Assembly: GCF_008641105.1 (NCBI RefSeq) | Contig: NZ_VTTI01000001.1 | Span: forward strand, 600,385 to 664,384 | Reading direction: 5' to 3' | Length of the DNA: 64,000 nucleotides | Source of the DNA: Halopseudomonas salina | Lineage (GTDB): Bacteria; Pseudomonadota; Gammaproteobacteria; Pseudomonadales; Pseudomonadaceae | In this document: positions 28,455 through 38,573 of the stretch, piece after piece | How the letters are laid out: every line of letters begins with the position of its first letter | Numbering within the stretch: the first letter of the stretch is position 1 | Notes under the pieces: generated by a model | What the model was told of the DNA's origin: nothing | Databases searched by the model: none | Seen by the model: the letters and a program-made list of their open reading frames with translations, nothing else | Translations under genes and position numbers: made by a program

Positions 28455-29836
28455 CAGTTGGCTCCTTGATTGGCGGGTGCTGCAGATTGCGCTACCGGTG
28501 GTGTGGGCAACACATGACCCCGGGTCAGGCGCTCGGGTACCAGGAATTTGCGGGCCACGGCGCTTATCTGCTCTGGCGTCACGGCCTCCAGTGCGTCGGC
28601 ATCCTGTTCGATCAGTTCCCACGACAATCCGACGCTTTCAAGCTGGCCTATCAGGTTGGCTTGGTGGGTAATGCTGTCCCGTGCGTAGACGTCCTGGGCG
28701 ATCAACTGGGTCTTGACCCGTGTCAGCTCGGCGGAGTCGGGCGGGTTGTTCTTGAGCTGATCAATTTCGTCCCATAACGCGGCTTCCAGATCGGCCAGGC
28801 TCACTTCACGTGACTGGTTGGGCAGGCCGCTGAGCGTAAACAGGGTGTCGCCACGGGTAAATGCGCTGTAACTGGCATTAACCGAGGTGGCCACCGAGCT
28901 GCCTCGTTCCAGGCGGCTGGGCAAGCGCGCGCTGTAACCGGCATCGAGTACGCCCTCCAACAGGCGCAGGGCATGAATCTCCCAGGCTTCCTCTGCGGTG
29001 CTCAGGCTGGGCACATTGAAGCTCATCAACAGGCTGGGGAGTTGTACGTCGACTTCGATGGTCACATTGCGCTGGGCGCCGCCCGGCAGTTCCAGGGGTG
29101 CTTTCTGGGCGGGTAGCTTTCCGGCGGGGATGGGTCCGAAGTAAGTTTCTACCAGGGGCCGGACTTCCTCCAGGGTTACATCGCCGACTATGACCAGAAT
29201 CGCATTGCCCGGTTGGTACCAGGTGCCATACCAGGCACGCAGATCCTCGATGGTCAGGCGTTCGATGTCATGCATCCAGCCGATTACCGGTTGCTGGTAG
29301 GGGCTGGCGATATGGGCCTGGGTCAGAAAGCGTTCGTAGGCAAGGCTGTTGGGGTTGTCGTCCACGCGCAGGCGACGCTCTTCCTTTATCACTTCCATTT
29401 CACGCAGAAATTCGTCTTCCGGCAGCCGTGCGCTGTGCATGCGCTCGGCTTCCATCTCCAGGGCAATGGGCAGTTGCTCGCGGCTAAGCACCTGGTAGTA
29501 AGCGGTGTAGTCGCGGCTGGTGAAGGCATTTTCCTGGGCGCCCAGGCTGCCCAGCAGTTTGGAGGCTTCCCCCGGCTCGAGGTTCTCGCTGCCCTTGAAC
29601 ATCATGTGTTCCAGGGCATGGGAAATACCGGTCTGACCGGGCGGCTCGTGGCTGCTGCCGACCCGATACCATAGCTGGGAGACCACCACCGGTGCGCGGT
29701 GATCTTCACGAACTATCACCTTCAGCCCGTTGTCCAGATGGAACGCGTGGGTGGCCTGGCGCGGCTCCTCGGCAACGGCCGGGAGGCAGGTGAACGCCAG
29801 GACAAGTGTCGTAAAAGCGGTTTTCAGCCGTAGCAT
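28454..29836 (-). CDS. Periplasmic M16 zinc peptidase (catalytic subunit)
   Basis: This 460-residue peptidase has a signal peptide (MLRLKTAFTTLVLAFTCLPAVA, about 1-22) and the inverted zinc motif HALEHMMFKG (HxxEH) near 75-84, with the distal glutamate in EVIKEERRLRVDDNP. The C-terminal M16 half has the inactive fold. I chose the ATG at 29836 because it gives the signal peptide; an upstream ATG adds 43 unlikely residues. It heads the unit with its metal-free partner, rsmD and the YheT-like gene, and is divergent from ftsY. The substrate is unknown; the family degrades peptides or processes proteins. Confidence 0.9.
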   Translation of the reverse strand: MLRLKTAFTTLVLAFTCLPAVAEEPRQATHAFHLDNGLKVIVREDHRAPVVVSQLWYRVGSSHEPPGQTGISHALEHMMFKGSENLEPGEASKLLGSLGAQENAFTSRDYTAYYQVLSREQLPIALEMEAERMHSARLPEDEFLREMEVIKEERRLRVDDNPNSLAYERFLTQAHIASPYQQPVIGWMHDIERLTIEDLRAWYGTWYQPGNAILVIVGDVTLEEVRPLVETYFGPIPAGKLPAQKAPLELPGGAQRNVTIEVDVQLPSLLMSFNVPSLSTAEEAWEIHALRLLEGVLDAGYSARLPSRLERGSSVATSVNASYSAFTRGDTLFTLSGLPNQSREVSLADLEAALWDEIDQLKNNPPDSAELTRVKTQLIAQDVYARDSITHQANLIGQLESVGLSWELIEQDADALEAVTPEQISAVARKFLVPERLTRGHVLPTPPVAQSAAPANQGAN

Positions 29837-29945
29837 GCAAGCATCCTGTAGGAACGTACCGCCTGTGGCGGAAGTGGGGTAGGATAACCCAACCTTCAAT
29901 GCGGCGGTCAAACACCCGCTGCCCGATCCTAGATAGTGAAAGTCA

Positions 29946-31127
29946 ATGTTTGGTTCCAAAGACAAGTCTGATCAGTCCGCTACCCCTAAAGCCGCCCTGG
30001 ATGGCAACAAGCCCGAGAAAAAGGGTCTGTTTGGCTGGGGCAAGCGCAAAAACGAGAACGCTGAAGCCGAGCCGGCGGCACGGCCAGAAGCTGTCCCGCA
30101 GAACAGCGATGAGGCCGCCCGCCAGGTAGCTCAATCGCTGTTTTCCGGCCTGGGCCAGGCGGAAGCCAAAGTCCAGCCCGAGCCTCAGGAGGCAGAGCCG
30201 GCGGCCGGCAGCTTCTTCGCGCGGATGAAAGCCGGTCTGTCCAAGACCAGCGGCAACCTGGGCGAGGGCATGGCCAACATGTTCCTCGGCGAGAAAGACA
30301 TCGACGACGAGCTGCTCGAGGAGCTGGAAACCCGGCTGCTGATGGCCGACGTGGGTATCGAGGCTGCGACCCTGATCATGGAGTCGCTGCAGCAGCGCGT
30401 GCGTCGTCGCCAGCTGTCCAATCGCAAGGCGCTGTACAGGGCATTGCAGGACGAACTGGAAACACTGCTCGCTGATGTCGCCAAGCCCATGGTCATTACC
30501 CCCGAAAAGCAGCCCTTCGTGATTCTGGTGGTGGGCGTCAATGGTGTGGGCAAGACCACGACCATCGGCAAGCTCGCCAAGCGCCTGCAGAACGAGGGTC
30601 GCAGCGTCATGCTGGCCGCCGGTGATACCTTCCGCGCGGCGGCCGTTGAACAGCTGCAGGTGTGGGGTGAGCGCAACAATATTCCGGTGGTGGCGCAACA
30701 CACCGGCTCGGATTCGGCCTCGGTGGTGTTCGATGCCCTGCAGGCGGCCAAGGCTCGGGGTGTTGATGTGTTGATTGCCGACACTGCTGGCCGGCTGCAC
30801 AACAAAGACAACCTCATGGACGAGCTGAAAAAGGTCAAGCGGGTAATGAGCAAGCTTGATCCCGACGCGCCCCATGAGATTCTGCTGGTACTCGATGCCG
30901 GCACCGGTCAGAACGCCATATCCCAGACCAAGCTGTTCGATCAGGCGGTGGGTCTCAGTGGCCTGGTGCTGACCAAGCTCGACGGCACGGCCAAGGGTGG
31001 GGTGATCTTCGCCCTGGCCAAACAGTTCGGCCTGCCCATCCGTTTTATCGGTGTGGGCGAGCAGATAGACGACCTGCGGCCCTTCACCGCACCGGAATTC
31101 GTCAAGGCACTGTTTGGGCGTGAGTAG
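29946..31127 (+). CDS. ftsY: Signal recognition particle receptor FtsY
   Basis: This 393-residue GTPase docks SRP-ribosome complexes to the membrane. The acidic, Glu/Ala-rich A domain (1-90) is followed by the helical N domain (about 95-180; DIDDELLEELETRLLMADVG) and the G domain with GVNGVGKTTTIGKLA (G1), DTFRAAAVEQL, DTAGRLHNKDNLM (G3), and TKLDGTAKGG (G4). It is first in ftsY-ftsE-ftsX, with 3 nt to ftsE, the conserved proteobacterial order. Confidence 0.98.
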   Translation: MFGSKDKSDQSATPKAALDGNKPEKKGLFGWGKRKNENAEAEPAARPEAVPQNSDEAARQVAQSLFSGLGQAEAKVQPEPQEAEPAAGSFFARMKAGLSKTSGNLGEGMANMFLGEKDIDDELLEELETRLLMADVGIEAATLIMESLQQRVRRRQLSNRKALYRALQDELETLLADVAKPMVITPEKQPFVILVVGVNGVGKTTTIGKLAKRLQNEGRSVMLAAGDTFRAAAVEQLQVWGERNNIPVVAQHTGSDSASVVFDALQAAKARGVDVLIADTAGRLHNKDNLMDELKKVKRVMSKLDPDAPHEILLVLDAGTGQNAISQTKLFDQAVGLSGLVLTKLDGTAKGGVIFALAKQFGLPIRFIGVGEQIDDLRPFTAPEFVKALFGRE

Positions 31128-31130
31128 ACC

Positions 31131-31793
31131 ATGATTCGTTTCGAGCAGGTCAGCAAACGCTATCCCAACGGCCATATGGGTCTGGATAACCTGAGCTTTC
31201 ATATAAAGGTTGGCGAGATGGTTTTCATCACCGGCCATTCCGGCGCGGGCAAGAGTACCCTGCTCAAGCTGATCATGTGCATGGAGCGCCCCAGCTCCGG
31301 CCAGGTGCATGTGGGCGGGCAGAACCTGCGAGAGCTGAGCGGTGATGACATCCCCTACCTGCGCCGGCAGGTTGGCGTGGTCTTCCAGAACCACCAGCTG
31401 TTGTTCGACCGCACGGTGTTCGACAACGTCGCCCTGCCGCTGATCATCAACGGCACGCCACCGGGTGAAGTCGGCCGGCGCGTGCGCGCGGCGCTGGACA
31501 AGGTTGGCCTGCTGAGCAAGGAAAGCCTCTATCCCATAGCCCTGTCCGGCGGCGAGCAGCAACGCGTCGGCGTGGCCCGTGCCGTGGTGCACAAGCCAGC
31601 ACTACTGCTCGCCGACGAGCCGACCGGTAACCTCGACCCGGCACTGTCTGCCGAGATCATGGGGCTGTTCGAGGACTTCAACCGCGTAGGGGTCACGGTC
31701 ATTATTGCCAGCCACGATCTGCCGCTGATCGCAACACTCGACCACCGCATGTTGACCCTGGATCAGGGTCGATTGCTTCGGGATGGTGAATAG
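31131..31793 (+). CDS. ftsE: Cell division ATP-binding protein FtsE
   Basis: This 220-residue ABC ATPase works with FtsX at the divisome to activate peptidoglycan hydrolases. It has Walker A GHSGAGKSTLLKLI (about 35-48), the Q-loop in VGVVFQNHQLL, signature LSGGEQQRVGVARA, Walker B ALLLADEPTGNLD and the H-loop IIASHD. The length is typical. It lies 3 nt after ftsY and 2 nt before ftsX. Confidence 0.98.
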   Translation: MIRFEQVSKRYPNGHMGLDNLSFHIKVGEMVFITGHSGAGKSTLLKLIMCMERPSSGQVHVGGQNLRELSGDDIPYLRRQVGVVFQNHQLLFDRTVFDNVALPLIINGTPPGEVGRRVRAALDKVGLLSKESLYPIALSGGEQQRVGVARAVVHKPALLLADEPTGNLDPALSAEIMGLFEDFNRVGVTVIIASHDLPLIATLDHRMLTLDQGRLLRDGE

Positions 31794-31795
31794 CC

Positions 31796-32800
31796 ATGGC
31801 TGACGACAAACAGAAAGCCCCGGCCAGACGTGGTGCAAAGGTGCCCAGTGGTGCGGCGCGTTCAGGCCACAGCTGGAAACATACCCTGCGCAGCTGGTTT
31901 GGTAGCCACCGGGACAGCGCGCGGCAGGCTCTGGAGCGTCTGCGTCTCAATCCACTGAGCAGTGCGATGACGATTCTGGTCATGACCATCGTCCTCGCCC
32001 TGCCCATGGGTCTGGCCGTGTTGATCGGTCAGGTAGAACGGTTGGGCGTGGACTGGCAACGGGCGGCGCAGCTGTCGGTGTATCTGATCGAGGATGTAGA
32101 GACGGCAACCGCGGCGTCTTTGCTGGCTGAGGTGCGCGCTCTGGAGCAGGTTTCCGAAGCTCATCTGCTCGATCCCGAGTTGGCTCTGGCTGAGTTCAAA
32201 CAGCATTCGGGTATGGGCGATGCCCTGGATCAGCTGGCCTATAACCCCTTGCCGGCAGTGATCATCGTGACGCCCTCGAGTATCGAGGGCGGCGCCTCGA
32301 CACTCGAACCGTTACGCGATCAGCTGACTGCCCTGTCAGGCGTTGATCAGGTGCAGATTGATCTGCTCTGGATCGAGCGCCTGACCGGTATTCTGGCGCT
32401 GCTGGAGCGTTTTACCGGCGGTCTGGCCGTGTTGCTGGTGTTGGCCCTGTTACTGGTCATGATCAATACCATCCGTCTGGCGATCGAAGGTCGCCGTGAC
32501 GAAATCGTGGTGATCAAACTGGTGGGGGGGACGGATGCCTTCGTCCGACGGCCATTCCTTTACATCGGGGTGCTTTATGGTCTGCTGGCCGGGTTGCTCG
32601 CCTGGTTGCTGCTCGCGATTGGCATGGGCTGGCTGAACAATACGGTGCGCGATCTGGCAGAGCTCTATCAGAGCGATTTTGCCCTGACCGGCATGCCGGT
32701 TATCGACGGTCTTACCCTGGTTGCCGGCGCAATGCTGCTGGGCCTGGTTGGTGCCTGGCTTGCTGTGGGTCGACATATTGCTGATATTCAGCCGGAATAA
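31796..32800 (+). CDS. ftsX: Cell division protein FtsX
   Basis: This 334-residue permease-like partner of FtsE has a basic cytoplasmic N-terminus (1-55), a membrane span near 62-80 (TILVMTIVLALPMGLAVLIG), and a periplasmic loop (about 85-200) that in other species contacts an activator of cell-wall amidases. Three more spans follow (near 200-222, 250-280 and 300-325). It has no transport substrate. It ends the ftsYEX unit, with rpoH 142 bp downstream. Confidence 0.97.
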   Translation: MADDKQKAPARRGAKVPSGAARSGHSWKHTLRSWFGSHRDSARQALERLRLNPLSSAMTILVMTIVLALPMGLAVLIGQVERLGVDWQRAAQLSVYLIEDVETATAASLLAEVRALEQVSEAHLLDPELALAEFKQHSGMGDALDQLAYNPLPAVIIVTPSSIEGGASTLEPLRDQLTALSGVDQVQIDLLWIERLTGILALLERFTGGLAVLLVLALLLVMINTIRLAIEGRRDEIVVIKLVGGTDAFVRRPFLYIGVLYGLLAGLLAWLLLAIGMGWLNNTVRDLAELYQSDFALTGMPVIDGLTLVAGAMLLGLVGAWLAVGRHIADIQPE

Positions 32801-32941
32801 TTGCAAGACATTGCAGACTGGGGCCCATTCAGCCGCCCGTCGGAGCTGCCCTGCGCGTCGGCTCAGCACGGAACTAGGCCGGGGTTTCATAGTCTTATCT
32901 GGCAGTGATACACTCGGCTGTCAATTTTTTGGAGTACAAAC

Positions 32942-33808
<867 letters not shown>

Positions 33809-33836
33809 TTCTGTTATCCGCCTGACCGGTCACGTC

Positions 33837-33860
33837 AAAGGCATCCCTAGGGATGCCTTT
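33837..33860 (+). terminator. rpoH: Rho-independent terminator of rpoH
   Basis: A 24-bp perfect palindrome (AAAGGCATCCC and GGGATGCCTTT around a TA centre) is followed by TGTGTTT, 28 nt after the rpoH stop codon. Confidence 0.85.
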
Positions 33861-33931
33861 TGTGTTTCTGGCCCCCCAGCGCGGCAACCGGCATAATCCC
33901 GGCATAAATAATAATCTGTCAGGAGCATCGA

Positions 33932-34534
33932 ATGAGTTTTCGCCCCCGCGCCGGCATGGCCACCCTGTTCAGTCTGGTAGTCATCGCCCTGTTTTTCCTC
34001 GTCACCTGGGTCATGGATCAGCGCGAGCCTGAACCCATGCAGTGGCAGGAGCGTTACCAGCAATCGATCTGGACTCCCCTGCGCGAGGGTGACCTGACCC
34101 TGGCCGGTGTCGACAAGCCGTTAGGCGTGGGCCGGTTATGGATGGTCAGTGTCGAGGATGAGCCTTTGCTGGTCAGCCGCTATGTGATCCAGAGCGACGA
34201 GCTGAACTGGCGCGTGCAGGCGGTAATCGAGTTGGATACTGAGCGCATGGCCAGCCTGATCAAGGCGCAGGACTGGACGGCCGGCATGCGCGATCAATCT
34301 GTGTCGCCTTCGGTCGGTGCCGCCCTGGCTGGTCAGCCGGTGGAGCGGATCAGTCTGATTCCCTCCGAACCGGTAGCAATCAAGCGCATTGTCGGCACTC
34401 TGGGTGAACCCGATATGCGCATGGATGTGAGTGAGGGCAACCAGGCCTGGGTTTACGGCCGCATGGGCGCCGTGGTTGCTGTCAGTGGTGACCAAGCCCA
34501 TTCGATCATGTTCGGCTTGCAGGGCGCCCGCTAG
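33932..34534 (+). CDS. Single-span membrane-anchored protein, function unknown
   Basis: This 200-residue protein has an N-terminal membrane anchor (about 9-30, MATLFSLVVIALFFLVTWVM) and a soluble region of about 165 residues, probably periplasmic. Segments such as WMVSVEDEPLLVSRYVIQSD and PVAIKRIVGTLGEPDMRMDV are unlike any domain I can name. The ribosome-binding site AGGAG precedes the ATG. It lies between rpoH and mtgA, where P. aeruginosa also has an uncharacterised gene (from memory), so it is a conserved but unstudied family. Confidence 0.8.
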   Translation: MSFRPRAGMATLFSLVVIALFFLVTWVMDQREPEPMQWQERYQQSIWTPLREGDLTLAGVDKPLGVGRLWMVSVEDEPLLVSRYVIQSDELNWRVQAVIELDTERMASLIKAQDWTAGMRDQSVSPSVGAALAGQPVERISLIPSEPVAIKRIVGTLGEPDMRMDVSEGNQAWVYGRMGAVVAVSGDQAHSIMFGLQGAR

Positions 34535-34555
34535 GGCAAGTCAGGCTTTATCCGC

Positions 34556-35311
34556 TTAGACGTCCAGGCGGTTGCGCCAGTAACGCAGGGTCAGCCATTG
34601 CGGCAGTGGCTGGCCCTTCTGCATCTCGCGCAGATAATGGCTGCCGCCCAACTGTCTGGATTGGTTTTGAATCCAGGACGCCCGGCGCTGTACGTGTGCC
34701 GGCGGGCTTGCAGCACGCCACTCCCGTGGATTAGGCAGCACCGCAGCCAGCAGGCTCGCCTGGCGATCAGAGAGGTAGCTGGCGCCCACGCCGAAATGCT
34801 CACGGGCTGCTGCATCCACACCAAATACGCCGCGATCCCATTCGGCAATGTTGAGGTAGACTTCGAGAATACGCTGCTTGGGCCAGAAGACTTCGATCCA
34901 GAGGGTGAACCAGACTTCCAGACCCTTGCGGACCCAGCTGCGCCCGGACCAGAGAAACTGATTCTTGGCTACTTGCTGGCTGATAGTGCTGGCGCCGCGC
35001 ACACTACCGCCCTGGCGATTGTGCTCTACTGCGGCCTTGATGGCCTCAACGTCAAAACCGTAATGCTCGGCAAAGCGCTGATCTTCGGCGGCAATCACCG
35101 CCATTTTCATGCTGTCGGGTATGCTGTGGTACGGCACCCAGTCTCGCCGGATCTCATAGGGGGTGTCATCGCCACGGTGCTCGATCCAGCGCTCGACCAT
35201 CAGCGCCGAGCCGGGAGAGGGTATCCAGCGCAGTGCGATGACCGGAAGCAGGCTGACCAGCATCAGAATCAGCACCCACTTGGCGATTTTGCGCAGCACT
35301 AACTTGATCAT
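34556..35311 (-). CDS. mtgA: Monofunctional biosynthetic peptidoglycan transglycosylase
   Basis: This 251-residue GT51 enzyme polymerises lipid II into glycan strands on the outer face of the inner membrane. It has a short cytoplasmic start, a membrane anchor (about 10-29), then the donor-site motif VIAAEDQRFAEHYGFD with the catalytic glutamate, and RGASTISQQVAKNQFLWSGRSWVRKGLE with the GT51 signature. The second glutamate lies in KQRILEVYLNIAEWDRG. The length fits MtgA and excludes a bifunctional penicillin-binding protein. It is convergent with the 33932-34534 gene. Confidence 0.96.
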   Translation of the reverse strand: MIKLVLRKIAKWVLILMLVSLLPVIALRWIPSPGSALMVERWIEHRGDDTPYEIRRDWVPYHSIPDSMKMAVIAAEDQRFAEHYGFDVEAIKAAVEHNRQGGSVRGASTISQQVAKNQFLWSGRSWVRKGLEVWFTLWIEVFWPKQRILEVYLNIAEWDRGVFGVDAAAREHFGVGASYLSDRQASLLAAVLPNPREWRAASPPAHVQRRASWIQNQSRQLGGSHYLREMQKGQPLPQWLTLRYWRNRLDV

Positions 35312-35362
35312 TCACGGGCCCTTCACAGCGTTGGCCCGCAGTATAGAACGGAGTATTCAACC

Positions 35363-35737
35363 ATGGCCAAACTATTGCTTTTACTGGCGTCCTTCAGTGG
35401 TTTTACCGGGGTGGCCCTCGGTGCATTCGGCGCCCATGGCCTGCGTGACAAACTCCCGGAGAATCTGCTCAATGCCTTCCAGACCGGGGTGCAATACCAG
35501 CTCTGGCACACCGCTGCGCTGATGGGCATTGCATTGTTACTGCTGCGCTGGCCGGAAAGTACCCTGTTCAAGGTCTCAGGGGGGCTCTTGGTGCTTGGCA
35601 TTTTGCTGTTTTCCGGCAGTCTCTACGCCATGGCACTCAGTGGGATCGGCAGGCTCGGCATCATCACCCCCTTTGGCGGCTTGTCCTTCCTGCTGGCCTG
35701 GTTGTGCCTGGGTGCCGGAGTATGGCGTCATCTGTGA
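35363..35737 (+). CDS. DUF423 family inner-membrane protein
   Basis: This 124-residue protein has four predicted membrane spans. GVALGAFGAHGLRDKLPENLLNAFQTGVQYQ near 14-44 is the DUF423 (YwdK/YgdD) hallmark, followed by LFSGSLYAMALSG and TPFGGLSFLLAWL. Its function is not established. It is divergent from mtgA and precedes thiS by 78 bp, the arrangement known from P. aeruginosa. Confidence 0.93.
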   Translation: MAKLLLLLASFSGFTGVALGAFGAHGLRDKLPENLLNAFQTGVQYQLWHTAALMGIALLLLRWPESTLFKVSGGLLVLGILLFSGSLYAMALSGIGRLGIITPFGGLSFLLAWLCLGAGVWRHL

Positions 35738-35815
35738 GGCGTTGAGCATGGTCAGCCCCGCCGTGATCACGTTACAATAGCGCTTTCCCGATGACCCCCA
35801 GCCCCCGAGAAGCCC

Positions 35816-36016
35816 ATGCAGATTCAACTGAATGGCGACCCTTTCGTCCTTGACCGCGCAATGACCCTGACTGACCTGATCGAGCATCTGGGTCTGAGCG
35901 GCAAGCGTCTGGCCATCGAGCTGAATCTGGAGATCGTGCCGCGTAGCGAGCACAGCCAGACTTTCCTGGCCGAGGGTGATCGGATCGAAATCGTCCATGC
36001 CATTGGCGGCGGCTAG
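35816..36016 (+). CDS. thiS: Sulfur carrier protein ThiS
   Basis: This 66-residue ubiquitin-like protein delivers sulfur as a C-terminal thiocarboxylate for the thiazole half of thiamin. The protein ends in HAIGGG, so it finishes with the required Gly-Gly. No TPP riboswitch is visible in the 78 nt before the gene. It is followed by thiG after 19 nt. Confidence 0.96.
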   Translation: MQIQLNGDPFVLDRAMTLTDLIEHLGLSGKRLAIELNLEIVPRSEHSQTFLAEGDRIEIVHAIGGG

Positions 36017-36035
36017 GCTGCCCTGCGGAGAACCC

Positions 36036-36827
36036 ATGACAGATCTGAATCAGGACGCCTTCACCATTGCCGGCGTGCAGTACGGCTCACGGCTGCTGGT
36101 TGGCACCGGCAAGTACAAGGATATGGAAGAGACCCGCGCGGCCATCGAAGCCTCGGGTGCAGAAATCGTCACCGTTGCCATCCGGCGCAGCAACATCGGC
36201 CAGAACCCCGATGAGCCCAATCTGCTGGATGTGATCCCGCCAGACCGTTACACCATTTTGCCCAATACCGCCGGCTGCTTCACCGCCGAAGACGCCGTGC
36301 GCACTTGCCGCCTGGCCCGTGAGCTGCTGGATGGTCGTAACCTGGTAAAGCTGGAAGTACTGGCCGACCAGAAGACCCTGTTCCCCAATGTGATCGAAAC
36401 CATCAAGGCGGCAGAAGTGCTGATCAAGGACGGCTTCGATGTGATGGTGTACACCAGCGATGACCCAATCATTGCCCGTCAGCTGGCGGAAATGGGCTGC
36501 GTGGCTGTAATGCCACTGGCCGGCCTGATTGGCTCGGGCCTGGGTATCTGCAACCCCTACAACCTGCGCATCATTCTCGAAGAAGCCACGGTGCCGGTGC
36601 TGGTCGATGCGGGTGTGGGCACTGCCTCCGACGCAGCCATCGCCATGGAGCTGGGTTGTGCAGGCGTATTGATGAACACCGCGATTGCCCACGCGAAACA
36701 GCCCGTGCTGATGGCCGAAGCCATGAAGCATGCGGTACTCGCCGGCCGCGGTGCATTCCTCGCCGGCCGGATGGAACGCAAGCTTTACGCCAGCGCCTCT
36801 TCGCCGCTGGCCGGCACCTTTTTCTGA
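36036..36827 (+). CDS. thiG: Thiazole synthase ThiG
   Basis: This 263-residue TIM-barrel enzyme forms the thiazole phosphate from deoxyxylulose 5-phosphate, dehydroglycine and ThiS thiocarboxylate. [14 protein letters not shown] is the N-terminal signature; the imine-forming lysine lies in [10 protein letters not shown] (about 107); the phosphate-binding parts are [13 protein letters not shown] and [23 protein letters not shown] chose the ATG at 36036, 19 nt after thiS. Another in-frame ATG lies inside thiS. It is followed by trmB after 11 nt, so thiSG-trmB may be one unit. Confidence 0.97.
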   Translation: MTDLNQDAFTIAGVQYGSRLLVGTGKYKDMEETRAAIEASGAEIVTVAIRRSNIGQNPDEPNLLDVIPPDRYTILPNTAGCFTAEDAVRTCRLARELLDGRNLVKLEVLADQKTLFPNVIETIKAAEVLIKDGFDVMVYTSDDPIIARQLAEMGCVAVMPLAGLIGSGLGICNPYNLRIILEEATVPVLVDAGVGTASDAAIAMELGCAGVLMNTAIAHAKQPVLMAEAMKHAVLAGRGAFLAGRMERKLYASASSPLAGTFF

Positions 36828-36838
36828 ACGAGAGCTAC

Positions 36839-37615
36839 ATGTCCGAGACCCCAACCGATAACCCGTCCGACGATCTGGCAGATGATGCTGAAAATGAAAT
36901 GATTGAGGGCGCTGAAGCCGTCGAGGAGGGCGCAGCGCCCCCCCGCCGCGCGATTCGCAGCTTCGTGATGCGCGCCGGACGTATGACCGAGGCGCAGAAA
37001 CGCGGTATCGATCTCGGCTGGCCGCGCTTTGGCCTGAACCTGAATCAGGGCCCACTGGATCTGGACACCCTCTTCGGTCGCCAGGCCCCACGTACCCTGG
37101 AAATCGGCTTTGGCATGGGGCAGTCCCTGCTGGAAATGGCGCAAGTTGCTCCCGAGCAGGACTTTATCGGCGTCGAAGTGCATCCCCCAGGTGTGGGCTC
37201 GCTGCTGAACGGCGTGCTCACTGAAGGCGTCAGCAACCTGCGGGTATTTGACTGTGACGCCATTGAAGTGCTCAACCAGTGCATCCCCGATGGCAGCCTG
37301 GACCGGGTGCTGCTGTTCTTCCCTGATCCCTGGCACAAGAAGAAGCACAACAAGCGCCGCATCGTGCAACTAGCCTTTGCCGAGCAACTGCGTAACAAAC
37401 TAAAGATCGGCGGCATCTTCCATATGGCCACCGACTGGGAAGCCTACGCTGAGCACATGCTGGAAGTCATGAGCGCCGCGCCGGGTTACCGCAATCTGGC
37501 CGAAGACGGCACCTACGTTCCCCGCCCGCAAGAACGACCCATCACCAAGTTCGAGCGCCGCGGCGAGCGATTGGGGCATGGGGTCTGGGATCTGAAGTTC
37601 GAGCGGGTGGAGTGA
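36839..37615 (+). CDS. trmB: tRNA (guanine-N(7)-)-methyltransferase
   Basis: This 258-residue SAM-dependent enzyme makes m7G46 in tRNA. An acidic N-terminal tail (1-35, rich in Asp/Glu) is followed by [17 protein letters not shown], the SAM motif [15 protein letters not shown] (about 86-100), [13 protein letters not shown], and the catalytic [15 protein letters not shown]. The start at 36839 is 11 nt after thiG, as in P. aeruginosa. A longer frame overlapping thiG is not needed. Confidence 0.96.
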   Translation: MSETPTDNPSDDLADDAENEMIEGAEAVEEGAAPPRRAIRSFVMRAGRMTEAQKRGIDLGWPRFGLNLNQGPLDLDTLFGRQAPRTLEIGFGMGQSLLEMAQVAPEQDFIGVEVHPPGVGSLLNGVLTEGVSNLRVFDCDAIEVLNQCIPDGSLDRVLLFFPDPWHKKKHNKRRIVQLAFAEQLRNKLKIGGIFHMATDWEAYAEHMLEVMSAAPGYRNLAEDGTYVPRPQERPITKFERRGERLGHGVWDLKFERVE

Positions 37616-37635
37616 GTCCGCGTCTGCCCTGATTG

Positions 37636-38385
37636 TCATGGGGCAGGAATTTGCGCGTATCGCAGCTGGATGCGCGCCAGCTCTCCCGCCTCGCGTAGCT
37701 GCTCCAGAGCCTCGGCCCAGGCAGCTACTACCTCATCCTCACTATCCCGGCTGAACGCAATGTACAGCGAGGCGCGATAGATCTCGATGGGAATCTGGCG
37801 CAGGGTGTCGGGCGCGATGTCCAATTGGCGAGAATAGTAGTCCACCCCGCCATCGGTGTCGCCGATGATGATGTCGGTGCGTCCGGCTATTAGCATGCGG
37901 TAAAGCTGTTGGTTCTTGGTGGCGCTTTTGTCCAGATTGTCGAACCCCAGAGACTCCAGTAAATCTGGAAGCAGGCCAGCATTGCGCGTGGTGATCCGCG
38001 GGGCGTTCATCAGTTGTGCCAGGGAATATATCTGCTGCGGGGCGCTGGCCAATTGGTAGGGATGAATGGAATCCTCGACGATAGGTCCCACCCATTTGTA
38101 GAGCGGCTCGCGTTCTGCCGTGCGAAATAGTGAATACATGATTGTGCGCGGCTGCTCGTTTAAGGCGCGTGTGGCCCGCATGCTGGGCAATACTTCCACC
38201 TTAAAGTTATCACCGGTCAGCGCCATGATTGCCTGCACGATGTCCGTGGTTATACCCGCGAGCTGATCGTTTTCCAGGTAGTTGTACGGCGCCCACTCCT
38301 CGGTAACGATCTGATAATGCTCAGCTCTGGTAATGGTGCTGATTACCAGAACGAGTAGCCCTGCTGTAAGTGTTGAAAATTTCAC
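37636..38385 (-). CDS. Periplasmic solute-binding protein (extracellular family 3)
   Basis: This 249-residue protein has a signal peptide if translation begins at GTG 38385 (KFSTLTAGLLVLVISTITRA); a TTG at 38433 would add 16 residues in front. The body (YQIVTEEWAPYNYLENDQLAGITTDIV, then ADIIIGDTDGGVDYYSRQ-type residues near the middle) is of the amino-acid ABC receptor type, though no ABC transporter genes are nearby. Such orphan Pseudomonas proteins may sense rather than transport. It is convergent with trmB (20 nt). Confidence 0.8.
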   Translation of the reverse strand: MKFSTLTAGLLVLVISTITRAEHYQIVTEEWAPYNYLENDQLAGITTDIVQAIMALTGDNFKVEVLPSMRATRALNEQPRTIMYSLFRTAEREPLYKWVGPIVEDSIHPYQLASAPQQIYSLAQLMNAPRITTRNAGLLPDLLESLGFDNLDKSATKNQQLYRMLIAGRTDIIIGDTDGGVDYYSRQLDIAPDTLRQIPIEIYRASLYIAFSRDSEDEVVAAWAEALEQLREAGELARIQLRYAQIPAP

Positions 38386-38573
38386 AGGTTCGGCCTGGTC
38401 GTCTGTGAGTTGTTGAAAGGGGGCTTTGACCAAAGTGATAATCCAAGCATAGACCCTGGAGCAAGCCAGAAAGGCCCTCTGATCAGTGGAAAGGAGACAA
38501 CTTGTAACGTCATGGCCTGAAAATGATTGATACGACGGCTAAATGTTGCGGTCAATCTCCCTTGCCCACCTGA

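Noticed and set aside
35738..35815. TPP riboswitch before thiS
   Set aside because: The 78-nt gap has no thi-box elements or matching stems.
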